A stretch of DNA of 64,000 nucleotides from Acidovorax sp. 107. Its GTDB lineage: Bacteria; Pseudomonadota; Gammaproteobacteria; Burkholderiales; Burkholderiaceae_C. Positions 19,010-28,259 of the stretch are shown one piece after another. The notes beneath the pieces are model-generated. The model had not been told where the DNA came from. It made no database searches and was given only the letters and a program-made list of their open reading frames with translations. The position numbers and the translations under genes are program-made. Position 1 is the first letter of the stretch; the number at the start of each line of letters is the position of its first letter. The DNA is taken from assembly GCF_003058055.1 (NCBI RefSeq), contig NZ_QBTZ01000002.1:62001-126000 (forward strand). Direction: 5' to 3'.

Positions 19010-19019
19010 CAGTCAGTTC

Positions 19020-19520
19020 TCAGAGGTCTTGCAGCGTTACGAGGATGGCCTTGAGTCCGAAAGTGGCGCCTACGCCAAAATGCACGGCCTTGACGCATGC
19101 TTCGCGCGGCGCGGCCAGCGTGGTTTCGAGCTTCATGCTCTCGATCACCATCAGCGGCTGGCCGACGCTGACCATGTCGCCTGCGGCCACCTGCACGGCG
19201 ATGACGGTGCCGGGCATCGGCGCGACCAGCGTGTTGGACGCGCCGGCACGGGCTTGTCCAGCTCCACCGGCGTCCATTGTCTCGATCTCGGTGGCGCCGT
19301 TGGCGTTGCTGTGCACGAAAACCGATTTTTCACCGGCAGCGATCCAGACAGCGTGTTCCTGACCGTCGATCATGATGCTCTGGCGGCCATCGGGCAAGGC
19401 CCCGGCGCGCGCGTCGATGCGGCGCCCGGCCCGCAGAATGGAATATCCGCCATTGCCGCCGCGAGTCACCACCACGTCATGGGTCTGTCCGTCGATCAGG
19501 TAGCGTCGGCGCATCGTCAA
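19020..19520 (-). CDS. Biotin carboxyl carrier subunit with BT-like domain, system A
   Basis: A 166-residue protein whose last 70 residues are a biotinyl domain: 'VAPMPGTVIAVQVAAGDMV' then 'VIESMKLE', where the Lys carries biotin; the canonical motif is EAMKM, so this is a slight variant. The first 90 residues resemble the BT (linker) domain found between biotin carboxylase and biotinyl parts in fused alpha subunits. The gene overlaps the end of the biotin carboxylase gene by 4 bases and ends 10 bases before the carboxyltransferase. It therefore looks like the detached C-terminal half of an alpha subunit. Confidence 0.88.
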   Translation of the reverse strand: MTMRRRYLIDGQTHDVVVTRGGNGGYSILRAGRRIDARAGALPDGRQSIMIDGQEHAVWIAAGEKSVFVHSNANGATEIETMDAGGAGQARAGASNTLVAPMPGTVIAVQVAAGDMVSVGQPLMVIESMKLETTLAAPREACVKAVHFGVGATFGLKAILVTLQDL

Positions 19521-20986
19521 TTCCTCCAGGCGCCCATCGCGGCGTGCATCGCGGGCACGTCGCGCACCGCGCGCAGCAACTCGTGATCGGACAGCACGGC
19601 CGCGGCAATCGCCAGGTCGGTGTCTTCCTCGCGAACGATGTCGCGCAGATCCTCGGCGCAGCGCGCCAGCATGCCGGTGTCGGCTCGGCCCTCCATGAAT
19701 TCGGGGTGCCGCAGCACGCGGGTCAGGTAGCGCGCGTTGGTTGTCAGGCCCAGCAGCACGGTGTCTTGCAGCGCGCGCGCCGAACGGGCAATGGCCTCGT
19801 CGCGCGTGGCGCCGTGGCAGATGATCTTGGCGATCATCGGGTCAAAGGCCGCGGTCACGGCCTGGTCTTGGCGCACGCCTGAATCGACGCGCACACCCGG
19901 TCCCGCGGGTGCTTGCCAGCGCAGGATTCTTCCGGTGGCCGGGCGGAAGTCATGCTCTGCATCCTCGGCGTAGAGCCGGCATTCAATGGCATGGCCTTGC
20001 TGCACGATGTCGGACTGGGCGAAGGCCAGCGGCTCGCCGCGCGCCACCCGCACTTGCTCGCGCACCAGGTCGATGCCGGTGACCATCTCGGTCACTGGAT
20101 GCTCGACCTGCAGTCGTGTGTTCATCTCGAGAAAGTAGAACTCGCCACCCGCGCCGTAGATGAACTCAACAGTGCCGGCGCCGCGGTAGCCGCAGGCGCG
20201 GGCGATGCCGGCCGCGGCCTCGCAGATATCGCGCCGCTGCTTGCTGGTCAACGCGGGCGAAGGGGTTTCCTCGATGATCTTCTGGAAACGCCGCTGCACC
20301 GAACACTCGCGTTCCCACAGATGAATCACCTGGCCGGATTCATCGCCCAGAACCTGCACCTCGATGTGGCGGGGGCGTTCGACGTAGCGCTCGACGAACA
20401 GCCGACCGTCGCCAAAGTAGCGCTCGCCCTCGCGGCGCGCGGTGGCAAGCTCGCTTTCGAGCTGGGCCAGGTCGCGCACGATGCGCATGCCCTTGCCGCC
20501 ACCGCCGGCCGAGGGCTTGATCAGCAGCGGTGTGCCCACCTGGAGGGCACGCTCGACGAAGGTTGCCGGGTCGTCGTCCTCGACCGCGCCAGGCGCCACC
20601 GGAAAACCGCGTTCGGCCACGAAGTTGCGTGCACGTACCTTGTCGCCCATCAGTTCGATGGTGTCGGCACGCGGCCCGATGAACACGATGCCTGCCTGTT
20701 CTAGGGCGCGGGCAAAAGCTGCGTTCTCGGACAAGAAGCCGTAACCGGGGTGCACCGCCTGCGCACCGGTACCATGGCAGGCTTCGACCAGCTGCGCGAT
20801 GTCGAGGTAGGCAGCAACCGGCGTTGGTCCATGCAATTCGATGGACTGGTCGGCTTCCAGCACGGCCGGGCTGTCGGCATCCAGCGCGTGGTGAGCCACC
20901 ACGGTGACGAGCCCCATGCCCTTAAGCGTGCGCAGGATGCGCAGCGCGATCTCGCCCCGGTTGGCGATCAGAACTTTTTGAAACAC
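19517..20986 (-). CDS. Biotin carboxylase subunit, system A (no fused biotin domain)
   Basis: A 489-residue ATP-grasp enzyme that carboxylates biotin. The GTG start at 20986 gives the usual 'FQKVLIANRGEIALRI' and has GGAG 8 bases upstream; an ATG at 21043 that overlaps the preceding stop (TGATG) is a possible alternative. The ATP loop is 'KPSAGGGGKGM', and 'ERECSVQRRFQKIIEETPSP' and 'FLEMNTRLQVEHPVTE' are the catalytic segments. It ends before any biotinyl domain; that domain is the next gene. The frame continues upstream to 21676, but that part is antisense-like overlap with the binding-protein gene and not real. Confidence 0.92.
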   Translation of the reverse strand: MFQKVLIANRGEIALRILRTLKGMGLVTVVAHHALDADSPAVLEADQSIELHGPTPVAAYLDIAQLVEACHGTGAQAVHPGYGFLSENAAFARALEQAGIVFIGPRADTIELMGDKVRARNFVAERGFPVAPGAVEDDDPATFVERALQVGTPLLIKPSAGGGGKGMRIVRDLAQLESELATARREGERYFGDGRLFVERYVERPRHIEVQVLGDESGQVIHLWERECSVQRRFQKIIEETPSPALTSKQRRDICEAAAGIARACGYRGAGTVEFIYGAGGEFYFLEMNTRLQVEHPVTEMVTGIDLVREQVRVARGEPLAFAQSDIVQQGHAIECRLYAEDAEHDFRPATGRILRWQAPAGPGVRVDSGVRQDQAVTAAFDPMIAKIICHGATRDEAIARSARALQDTVLLGLTTNARYLTRVLRHPEFMEGRADTGMLARCAEDLRDIVREEDTDLAIAAAVLSDHELLRAVRDVPAMHAAMGAWRN

Positions 20987-21042
20987 GGGTGGGACTCCGT
21001 TGTATGGCGGATGACGGTCAATGCATGCAACGGCGTCTGGCA

Positions 21043-22251
21043 TCAATCGAACACCGGGATGAGGTCGGACACGCGTTCGAACCGGCTGTTCTTGGCGTCC
21101 GACCGCAGGACCAGCAGGCTGCTCGGCGAGTGTCGCTGGTTGGGCCCGAAGCTGATCGGCGAAGCCAATCCATCGGTGCCGAAGTTCTTGGTCGTCTCCA
21201 GCTTCTCGACGACGCAGGCGCGGGTCAGCGCCTTGCCGCAGCGGCGGATGGCGTCTTCCATCAGCAATGCACCAATATAGGCTGTGATCGAATAGCGGTT
21301 GAGCATCTTCTGCTCGTCGGCGGACAGGTACTTCTGTGCCAGCCCCATGAACTTGGCCATGCCTGGCACCGCCATGTCGGTCAGAGGCGGGACGTAGTCG
21401 GCGACGAAGTAGCCGTCGCCTGCGGGGCCGGCGAGCGCCTGAACGGGGGTCAGGTGGGCCGAGTGCACCGCAAGGAAGGTCAGGGTCATCTGGTTCTTCG
21501 CGGCTTCTTTCATCAGCATCGAGTGCTCGGCCACCACGCCGCCCGACGCGAGGAAGGTCGCACCCACCTGCTTCAGGCTCAGCATCTCGGCCGAGAAGTC
21601 CTTGGTACCACGCTTGAAGGAGATCTCGGACACGCTGTTGAGCCCCAGATCCTTGACCGCCTTCTGGTAGCCGCAACGCACGTCGTTGCCAAACTCGTCA
21701 TCCTGATAGACCAGTGCAAACTTCTCCTTCTGCAGCTTCTTGCTGGTCACCATGTGCTTCATGCCTGCGCTGAGCTCCTGGCAATAGGTGGGTCCGACCA
21801 CGAATACTGTTTTGTTCGGCGGCGTGAAGTGCGCCGCCGCCACGGCCATGGCGTTGATGGTTGGCAAGCGCTGCTCGTTGATGAAAGGCAGCATAGCTTG
21901 CAGCATGGCTGAACCCGAAGTGCCGATCAGGCCAAAGATGCCTTCCACGTCGACCAATCGTTTGACGCTTTGCACAGCGCGCTGAGGCACGTATCCGTCG
22001 TCGTCTTGGCGAATCTCCACTTTGCGCCCGTTGATGCCCCCGCGAGCGTTGACATCCTGCTCCCATACCCGCAACGCATGCATGTGAGCCTTGCCCAGCA
22101 GGCTCGCCGGACCGCTGACGGGCGTTACCGAGCCCAGGACGATTTTGGTGTCGGTCACGCCGGGGTCCGCAGCAACGACGGTCGTGGCCGTCAGGCCGAT
22201 GACCATGCTGAGCAGACTGGTGGCGGCATATCGAAAGTATTTGTGTGTCAT
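21043..22251 (-). CDS. ABC transporter periplasmic binding protein, branched-chain amino acid type (system 1)
   Basis: A 402-residue type I periplasmic binding protein. The ATG at 22251 has AGGAG 8 bases upstream; GTG 22260 would overlap that site. A signal peptide 'YAATSLLSMVIGLTATTVVA' runs to about residue 28, and the mature part starts 'DPGVTDTKIVLGSVTPVSGP', typical of LivJ-like receptors. Ligands in this family go well beyond amino acids and include aromatic and alicyclic acids. The permease genes lie just upstream, with a gap of about 220 bases; the biotin carboxylase follows directly. The ligand is unknown, but the context points to a carboxylic acid. Confidence 0.9.
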   Translation of the reverse strand: MTHKYFRYAATSLLSMVIGLTATTVVAADPGVTDTKIVLGSVTPVSGPASLLGKAHMHALRVWEQDVNARGGINGRKVEIRQDDDGYVPQRAVQSVKRLVDVEGIFGLIGTSGSAMLQAMLPFINEQRLPTINAMAVAAAHFTPPNKTVFVVGPTYCQELSAGMKHMVTSKKLQKEKFALVYQDDEFGNDVRCGYQKAVKDLGLNSVSEISFKRGTKDFSAEMLSLKQVGATFLASGGVVAEHSMLMKEAAKNQMTLTFLAVHSAHLTPVQALAGPAGDGYFVADYVPPLTDMAVPGMAKFMGLAQKYLSADEQKMLNRYSITAYIGALLMEDAIRRCGKALTRACVVEKLETTKNFGTDGLASPISFGPNQRHSPSSLLVLRSDAKNSRFERVSDLIPVFD

Positions 22252-22469
22252 GAAAGGCACTCCTGGTTGAGAAATGGGGGAGGGCTAGTGGCGCGTCGTC
22301 AGGATCACTGGGCGCTCAGAAATTCAGAGGCTCGCTCGAATTTCGCGGCGCTGGCATTTGCCTTGAGCAAAATGGGGCGGGGGCCCGGCTGTCGAGCAAA
22401 GGTAAGTCGGCTTCTGTCGTGTTTGCATCTCAATTCTCCTGTTGAATAAACAGCGCGTGTGCCGCCGGG

Positions 22470-23516
22470 TCAGAAACGGAAGGGCCAGTGGGTCCAGTAG
22501 TGCTTGATGTCGCGCCAACGCCCGATCAACCCGTCGGGCTCAAATCGCAGGAACAACACAATCGCGAGCCCATAAATGACACCTTTGATCTCATAGGCGG
22601 CAGCGGAGTCCGACCCGCCGAAGCCGGCGCCGATCATGCTGAACACGAAGCCCAGGCTCTCATTGAGCAGAACGATGAAAGCCGTGCCGAGTAAGGCGCC
22701 TGCCACCGAACCCAGGCCACCCACGATGAGCATGGAGAGCGCCTCGATCGAGATCAGCAGGCTGAAGCTGTCCACGTTCAGGTAGCGTGTGTAGTAGGCC
22801 AGCAAGCCCCCGGCGATGCCGGTGTAGAAGGCGCTGACCATGAACGCCAGCAGTTTGTAGCGCACCAGGTTGACGCCCATGGCCTTGGCGGCGATATCGT
22901 GCTCCCGAATCGCCAGGAACGCCCGGCCAATGCGGCTGCGCAGGATGTTCAGGGTGATGAAGGTGAACACCACCACAAAGGCCAGCACCACGTAATAGTA
23001 GCCACGTTCGGCCTCCAGCGCCTGGCCGAACAGCGCGGGTTGCGGCACTGTCAGGCCTTCAGAGCCGCCGGTCAGGCCACCCCCGTTGAGGATCAGGTGG
23101 TTGATGATCACGGCGAACGCCATCGTCGTGATGGCCAGGTACAGCCCCTTGAGGCGTAGCGACGGTATGCCCACGATGATCCCGGCGACGGCAGCGCTCA
23201 CGCCGCCGGCGAAGATGGCCGCCAGCATCGGCCAGCCAAGTTTGCCGGCCAGGATGCCGGCCGTGTAGGCGCCGACCGCCAGAAAGCCCGAGTGCCCGAG
23301 TGATATCAGTCCAGTGGTGCCGGTCAGCAGGTTCAGGCCCAGTACCCCCAACGCCGTGATCAGCAGCAGCAGAATGACGGAGACATAGTATTTGGCCAGC
23401 AGCAGTGGCGCGGCCGCCAGCAGCGCCACCAGAAGACACGACCAGACGATGACAGGGACGGAGTCGGTCAGCGCCAACAATTGACGATAGTCTTGCTTGA
23501 AATTTCCGCTACGCAT
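22470..23516 (-). CDS. livM: Branched-chain-type ABC permease LivM (system 1)
   Basis: A 348-residue membrane protein with about ten hydrophobic segments. The conserved 'GLISLGHSGFLAVGAYTAGIL' region is close to that of LivM. The loop 'RIGRAFLAIREHDIAAKAMG' is the coupling helix that contacts the ATPases. Its start overlaps the stop of livH by one base (TGATG), so translation is coupled. It forms the inner-membrane channel together with LivH. The C terminus ends 'IKHYWTHWPFRF'. Confidence 0.92.
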   Translation of the reverse strand: MRSGNFKQDYRQLLALTDSVPVIVWSCLLVALLAAAPLLLAKYYVSVILLLLITALGVLGLNLLTGTTGLISLGHSGFLAVGAYTAGILAGKLGWPMLAAIFAGGVSAAVAGIIVGIPSLRLKGLYLAITTMAFAVIINHLILNGGGLTGGSEGLTVPQPALFGQALEAERGYYYVVLAFVVVFTFITLNILRSRIGRAFLAIREHDIAAKAMGVNLVRYKLLAFMVSAFYTGIAGGLLAYYTRYLNVDSFSLLISIEALSMLIVGGLGSVAGALLGTAFIVLLNESLGFVFSMIGAGFGGSDSAAAYEIKGVIYGLAIVLFLRFEPDGLIGRWRDIKHYWTHWPFRF

Positions 23517-24388
23517 CAGACACGCTCGATTTCAGGTTTGCCGAACAGGCCATAGGGCCTGACCATGAGAACGACGAGGATCAAAAGAAAACCAGCGATC
23601 TCCTTCATGCCACGGCCGATATAGCCTTCCGACAGGTTCTCGACCACGCCGATCAGGATGCCGCCCAGCGCGGCACCGAACACCGAGTCCAGCCCGCCCA
23701 GGATGACTGCCGGAAAGCTGCGCAAGCCGGTCGTCCACATGCCGGGGTTGACATCGTAGATAACACCGATCAACACGCCGGCAATGGCGGCGAGTCCGGC
23801 CGACAGGGCCCAGGACAAGGCGAAGATGCGTTTGACATTGATGCCCATCAGCAGGGCCGCGGTTTGTACGTTGGCGGTGGCGCGCATGGCGATACCGACC
23901 CGCGAATAGCGAAAGAAAGTCCACAGGCCGAGCAGCACGACCGCCATCAGCCCGACGGCATACAGTTGCGCCGGGTACAGACCGGCCGGGCCGATTCTGA
24001 TGATCTCCGTTGGCAGGCCGGCATTGAGCGGCATGGGGTCGGCGCCCCAGATCAGAACCACCACCGAGCGAAGGATCACGGCCAGGCCAATGGTCACCAT
24101 CACCGTGGAAAACACCGGCTGACCGAGCATCGGACGGATCAGCAAGACCTCGATCAGCAGGCCGATCAGCACCGAGGCGGCGGTCGTCAGCAGCAGCATC
24201 GGCCAAAAGCCAAATTGGAAGGTGCCGGACAGGGTGAAGGCGATGTAGGACACCAGCATCATCAGCTCGCCCTGGGCGAAGTTCACCACGCCGGTGGCGC
24301 GGTAGATCATGGCAAAGCCCATGCCGATGAAGCCGTAGACCAATCCGACGGCGATGCCTGAAATGACCAGTTGCAGAAAATAGTCCAT
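23516..24388 (-). CDS. livH: Branched-chain-type ABC permease LivH (system 1)
   Basis: A 290-residue inner-membrane permease with about eight hydrophobic segments. The N-terminal 'GIAVGLVYGFIGMGFAMIYRATGVVNFAQGE' region (the quoted core is the LivH hallmark 'VVNFAQGELMM') and the coupling loop 'YSRVGIAMRATANVQTAALL' are clear. Its start shares one base with the stop of the acyl-CoA ligase before it, and its stop shares one base with livM. The coupling places a ligase inside a transporter operon. Confidence 0.92.
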   Translation of the reverse strand: MDYFLQLVISGIAVGLVYGFIGMGFAMIYRATGVVNFAQGELMMLVSYIAFTLSGTFQFGFWPMLLLTTAASVLIGLLIEVLLIRPMLGQPVFSTVMVTIGLAVILRSVVVLIWGADPMPLNAGLPTEIIRIGPAGLYPAQLYAVGLMAVVLLGLWTFFRYSRVGIAMRATANVQTAALLMGINVKRIFALSWALSAGLAAIAGVLIGVIYDVNPGMWTTGLRSFPAVILGGLDSVFGAALGGILIGVVENLSEGYIGRGMKEIAGFLLILVVLMVRPYGLFGKPEIERV

Positions 24389-26256
24389 CAGCCCGCCCCT
24401 CCACCGTAGATGATCGCGATCTCTTTCGCGAAGGTTTTTTCGATGACGTTGCGCCGTACCTTCTGGGTGGCGGTGAGCTCACCGTCATCGTGGTCGAGTT
24501 CCTTCTCCAGAATCAGGAACTTGCGGATGTTCTCGACACGGGCAAACAGCTTGTTTACGCGCTTGACATCCTCCTCAATCAGTTCGCGCACCTCGGGCAG
24601 CAAGGCCAGGCTCTTGTAGGTGGTGTAGGCCAGCTTGCGCTCCTGGGCCCACTTGCCCACCGTGTCAAAGTCGATTTGGATCAGCGCCGCCAGATAGTGA
24701 CGCCCGTCGCCCAGGATGATGGCCTCGCGAACGTGCAGGCTGTCCTTGAGCGCATTTTCGATCTCGGACGGCGCGATGTTCTTGCCGCCACTGGTGATGA
24801 TGATGGCTTTCTTGCGGTCGACGATCATCAGCTCGCCGTTGTCAGCCAACGCCACGATGTCGCCCGTGTGCAGCCAGCCATCGACCACGGTTTTGGCCGT
24901 GGCGCTCTCGTCGTGGAGATATCCCTTGAACACGGCGGGGTGCTTGACGACGAGCTCGCCGTCGTCGGCGATTTTCCAGTTCAGGCCGTTGATGGGCAGG
25001 CCTGTGGCGCCCAGTTTGACCGCTTTTTCATGCTGGAAGAAGATCACGCCGCCGGACTCGGTCATGCCGTAGACCTGGTACACCGGAATGCCCAGAATGC
25101 GGAAGAACTTCAGTACCTCGGGCGAGACGCTGGCACCGCCACAGAAGCCGCACTGCATGCGGTCCAGTCCGATGAATTTCTGCAGATTGCGAAACATCAG
25201 CAACCACAGCACGAAGAAGTGCAGGCGATCCGACAGGCTGCGGCGACCCCCTTGCGCCTCGACCTTTTCAAACAGACGGCGTCCGGCATCGAAGCAGCGC
25301 TTGAAAGCCCAGCGCTGAAAGCGCGAGGCGTCCTGCATGCGGATCAAAATGCCTTGCTGCAGTTTTTCCCAGATGCGCGGCACGCCCAAAAACACCGTGG
25401 GCGCGATTTCGCGCAGATTGACCGCCACCGTGTCGATAGATTCGGCATAGTTGACCACGCCTCCGGTGAGCAGGTGCAAGACCGTCGAGAAGGCGCGCTC
25501 GGCCACGTGGCACAGCGGCAGGTAACAGACCACCTCGTAATTATGGCGGTCCAGCGTGAAATGAGTCTTGAGCTTGTCAACGGTGACGATCAGGTTGCGG
25601 TGCGAGAGCATCGCGCCCTTGGGGGGGCCAGTGGTGCCCGAGGTATAGACCAGCATGCAGGTGTCGTCGGGCCGGGTGTCCTCGATGGCCCGGTCGAAGG
25701 TGCTCGCATTCTGGGTCGAGGCGGCGGCGTACTGGTCGCCAAGCTCGAGCACGTCGTCAAACGACATCAGTTGGTCGTGCTTGTAGCCGCGCATTCCCTT
25801 CATGTCGGCGCAGATGATCTTCACCAAGTCGGGCAGGCCGGTGGCGTGCTTGTTCATGGCGTCGAGCACCTTGTCGACCTGCTCTTGGTCGCCGCAGACC
25901 ACGAACTTGCTGTTCGAGTGGTGCACGATGTATTGCAACTCGGGCCATGGGTTGGTGGGGTAGATGCCGACCACAATGCCGCCGATGGCCTGCGTCGCCA
26001 GGTCGGAAAACATCCAGTGGGGGCTGTCCTCGCTGGCAATGGCCAGGCGATCCCCCTTCTCGAATCCGAGGGCCTTCAGGCCGTGGGCAAAGCGGCGAGC
26101 GGTCTCCAGATAGTGCTGCCAGCTCATCCGGTTCCAGATGCCGTAGTCCTTCTCGCGAAACGCGAGCGCATCCGGAAAGCCTTGCGCCCAATGCCTGAGC
26201 AGCTTGGGCAGTGTGGTGTTGCCGTCGCGCAGCGCGGCGTCCAGGTTATCGATCAC
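24388..26256 (-). CDS. Long-chain-type acyl-CoA ligase embedded in the Liv operon (system 1)
   Basis: A 622-residue AMP-forming ligase of the long-chain (FadD15/FAA) type. A3 is 'VYTSGTTGPPKGAMLSHRNL', A5 'YQVYGMTESGGVIFF', A7 'GWLHTGDIVALADNGEL' and A8 'DRKKAIIITSGGKNIAPSEI'. The start is GTG 26256, overlapping the livG stop by 4 bases with AAGGAGG just upstream. It lies between livG and livH, with one-base overlap to livH, so import and CoA activation are made together. The substrate is unknown; size suggests a medium to long or bulky acid. Confidence 0.9.
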   Translation of the reverse strand: MIDNLDAALRDGNTTLPKLLRHWAQGFPDALAFREKDYGIWNRMSWQHYLETARRFAHGLKALGFEKGDRLAIASEDSPHWMFSDLATQAIGGIVVGIYPTNPWPELQYIVHHSNSKFVVCGDQEQVDKVLDAMNKHATGLPDLVKIICADMKGMRGYKHDQLMSFDDVLELGDQYAAASTQNASTFDRAIEDTRPDDTCMLVYTSGTTGPPKGAMLSHRNLIVTVDKLKTHFTLDRHNYEVVCYLPLCHVAERAFSTVLHLLTGGVVNYAESIDTVAVNLREIAPTVFLGVPRIWEKLQQGILIRMQDASRFQRWAFKRCFDAGRRLFEKVEAQGGRRSLSDRLHFFVLWLLMFRNLQKFIGLDRMQCGFCGGASVSPEVLKFFRILGIPVYQVYGMTESGGVIFFQHEKAVKLGATGLPINGLNWKIADDGELVVKHPAVFKGYLHDESATAKTVVDGWLHTGDIVALADNGELMIVDRKKAIIITSGGKNIAPSEIENALKDSLHVREAIILGDGRHYLAALIQIDFDTVGKWAQERKLAYTTYKSLALLPEVRELIEEDVKRVNKLFARVENIRKFLILEKELDHDDGELTATQKVRRNVIEKTFAKEIAIIYGGGAG

Positions 26257-27035
26257 GCGGCCTCCTTGGTCTTGCTGCCCAGGTAGGCGTCGATCACGGC
26301 CGGGTTGGCCGATATTTCAGCCGGTGTGCCCTCGCCGATCTTGCGGCCGAAGTTGAGCACACAGACGCGGTCGGAGATGTCCATCACGATGCCCATATCA
26401 TGCTCGACCATTAGAACCGAAATACCGAGTTCGTCGCGGATGTCAAGCACGAAGCGAGCAATGTCTTCGGTCTCCTCGCTGTTCATGCCCGACACCATTT
26501 CGTCCAGCAGCAGCAACTTGGGCTCGGTGGCCAGTGCGCGCCCCAGCTCGACCCGCTTTTGCAGGCCATAGGACAAGGTGCCCACCGGCATGTCGCGGAT
26601 TTCCTCGATTTCGAGAAAGTCGATGATCTCTTCCACCTTGCGGCGGTGGTCGATCTCTTCGCGCCGTGCCCGCCCGAAGAACCACGAGGCATCCAGTACG
26701 TTGGTGGCCATGTGGCAGTGGCGGCCTACCATCAGGTTGTCCACCACGCTGGCATGCTTGAATACCGCCAGGTTCTGAAAGGTCCGACCGATGCCGATGG
26801 CGGCCAGGCGGTGCGCCGGCATGCCGGTGATGTCGCGGCCATCGAAATGCACGGTGCCGCTGCTGGGCTTGACGACGCCGCTGATCATGTTGAAGGTGGT
26901 CGTCTTGCCGGCTCCATTGGGACCGATCAGGGAATAGATTTCACCGCGCCGGACGTGAAAACTGACGCCGGCAACGGCTTCGACGCCGCCGAAGCGCTTG
27001 GACAGGGTTTCGACCCCTAACAATGTGTCGTTCAT
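26253..27035 (-). CDS. livG: ABC transporter ATPase LivG (system 1)
   Basis: A 260-residue ATPase. Walker A is 'GPNGAGKTTTFNMI' and the signature motif is degenerate, 'LSYGLQKRVELGRAL'. Walker B is 'LLLLDEMVSGMNSEE', and the switch His is in 'ISVLMVEHDMGIV'. The final 'IDAYLGSKTK' is the LivG tail. It ends overlapping the ligase start, and lies 7 bases after livF. It pairs with LivF to drive the LivHM channel. Confidence 0.93.
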   Translation of the reverse strand: MNDTLLGVETLSKRFGGVEAVAGVSFHVRRGEIYSLIGPNGAGKTTTFNMISGVVKPSSGTVHFDGRDITGMPAHRLAAIGIGRTFQNLAVFKHASVVDNLMVGRHCHMATNVLDASWFFGRARREEIDHRRKVEEIIDFLEIEEIRDMPVGTLSYGLQKRVELGRALATEPKLLLLDEMVSGMNSEETEDIARFVLDIRDELGISVLMVEHDMGIVMDISDRVCVLNFGRKIGEGTPAEISANPAVIDAYLGSKTKEAA

Positions 27036-27042
27036 GTTCTTC

Positions 27043-27834
27043 TCAGGACAGCCAGCGCTTGCGCCGCTTGTAGTGCTTCACGTCGCGCATGTTCTTGCGC
27101 GACCCGCCTTCACTGAAGCCCAGGTAGAACTCGCGCACGTCGTCGTTGCGCAGCATCTTGTCGGCCTCACCATCGAGCACTACGCGGCCGTTTTCCATGA
27201 TGTAGCCATAGTCGGCCATGGCTAGTGCCATCTGCGCGTTCTGTTCCACCAGGAGAATGCCCATGCCTTCTTGACGACACAGGCGCGTGATGATTTCGAA
27301 GATTTCTTCGCTGATCTGTGGCGCCAGACCGAGCGTGGGCTCATCGAGCATCAGCAGTTTCGGGGACGACATCAGCGCGCGGCCGATGGCCACCATCTGC
27401 TGTTCGCCGCCCGAAAGATAGCCCGACACCGTGCTGCGTTTTTGCACCAGACGCGGGAACAACCCATACACCATCTCCATCTGGCGCCTGGCGTCGGTCA
27501 GGCTGCGCGTGTAGCCGCCCATCACGAGGTTTTCCTCAACCGTCAACTGGTCGAACAGGCGGCGCCCCTCGGGCACCATGACCACGCCGGCGCGCACGAT
27601 TTCGTCCGGCGCCAGGCCGGCCAGCGGGCGGTTTTCAAACGTGATCTGACCACCCTTGATCTCACCGTCTTCCGGATACAGTACGCCCGAAATGCCTTTG
27701 AGCGTGGTTGATTTGCCGGCCCCGTTGGAGCCGAGCAGGGCAACGATGCGGCCTTTGCCCACCGCCAATGAGGCCTCCCGCACCGCCTCAATGGTGTTGT
27801 CGTAAACGATCTGGACATTGGTGAGATTCAGCAT
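27043..27834 (-). CDS. livF: ABC transporter ATPase LivF (system 1), first gene of its operon
   Basis: A 263-residue ATPase with Walker A 'LGSNGAGKSTTLKGI', signature 'YLSGGEQQMVAIGRAL', Walker B 'LLMLDEPTLGLAP' and the switch His position replaced by Gln in 'ILLVEQNAQMAL', as is normal for LivF. The C-terminal extension 'DVKHYKRRKRWLS' is shared with the second LivF of this window. It is first in a minus-strand operon reaching to 15665; the 425-base region before it holds a palindromic operator inside a likely promoter. Confidence 0.93.
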   Translation of the reverse strand: MLNLTNVQIVYDNTIEAVREASLAVGKGRIVALLGSNGAGKSTTLKGISGVLYPEDGEIKGGQITFENRPLAGLAPDEIVRAGVVMVPEGRRLFDQLTVEENLVMGGYTRSLTDARRQMEMVYGLFPRLVQKRSTVSGYLSGGEQQMVAIGRALMSSPKLLMLDEPTLGLAPQISEEIFEIITRLCRQEGMGILLVEQNAQMALAMADYGYIMENGRVVLDGEADKMLRNDDVREFYLGFSEGGSRKNMRDVKHYKRRKRWLS

Positions 27835-28259
27835 GACAGACCGCTTCTTGCACCATGCTGCGGGGGCGCAACCATTGAACGGCTCTGCCGGTCGATCTCG
27901 GTAAGGCGGGCCGTCGGGATGGCAGCCGCAGCCGTGCGCACTTGCGGCCTGGAGGGGCCGGATTTTGGGGTGCGACCATAAGCTCTGAGCTTCAGGGTAT
28001 CGGTCGGACTGGCAGTGAATTTTCTCAAGGTTTGTCCCGTGTTGGCCGTGTTGGGCAGGCGGCTGGCCTGCCTTGTGCCCTGCCGTTCTGCAACGGCATG
28101 CGCCATGCCTTGCTCACAGGCATTAATCTAACGGTAGTTAGATTGATATCAACTAGAAAAAACCCTATGCCGGTGCCGACGACTCCGGTTGTGAACGCGA
28201 GCGGCAACTTCTGCCCAAGCTCGCTTCCGAATGGAAGCGGGTGCTTCAGCGTCGCTCGG
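27835..28259 (-). promoter_or_regulatory. 425-base intergenic region: promoter region of the livF operon
   Basis: No gene is seen here. On the minus strand a possible promoter, TTGATA then 16 bases then TAGATT, lies at about 28150-28123 and overlaps the palindrome listed separately. A perfect hairpin (7-bp arms CGCTTCC/GGAAGCG, loop of 4) at 28222-28239 lies just beyond the ETF-QO stop, but no T run follows it. The remainder shows nothing recognisable. Confidence 0.5.
28125..28144. promoter_or_regulatory. Palindromic operator, probable TetR site (site 1)
   Basis: A perfect inverted repeat AATCTAAC-GGTA-GTTAGATT lies between the putative -35 and -10 of the livF operon promoter. Its right half recurs before four other transcription units in this window, including the TetR gene itself. 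It is the best-conserved copy and serves as the reference for the others. Confidence 0.65.

Noticed and set aside
20987..21676. N-terminal extension of the system A biotin carboxylase frame
   Set aside because: It overlaps the binding-protein gene in another frame, its residues match no family, and a good GTG start with ribosome site exists at 20986.
24490..26286. A 598-codon plus-strand frame
   Set aside because: It is the antisense shadow of the embedded acyl-CoA ligase, which shows all its adenylation motifs on the minus strand.
28222..28239. Perfect hairpin downstream of ETF-QO considered as a terminator
   Set aside because: The stem is only 7 bp and no T run follows on the minus strand, so an intrinsic terminator is not supported.
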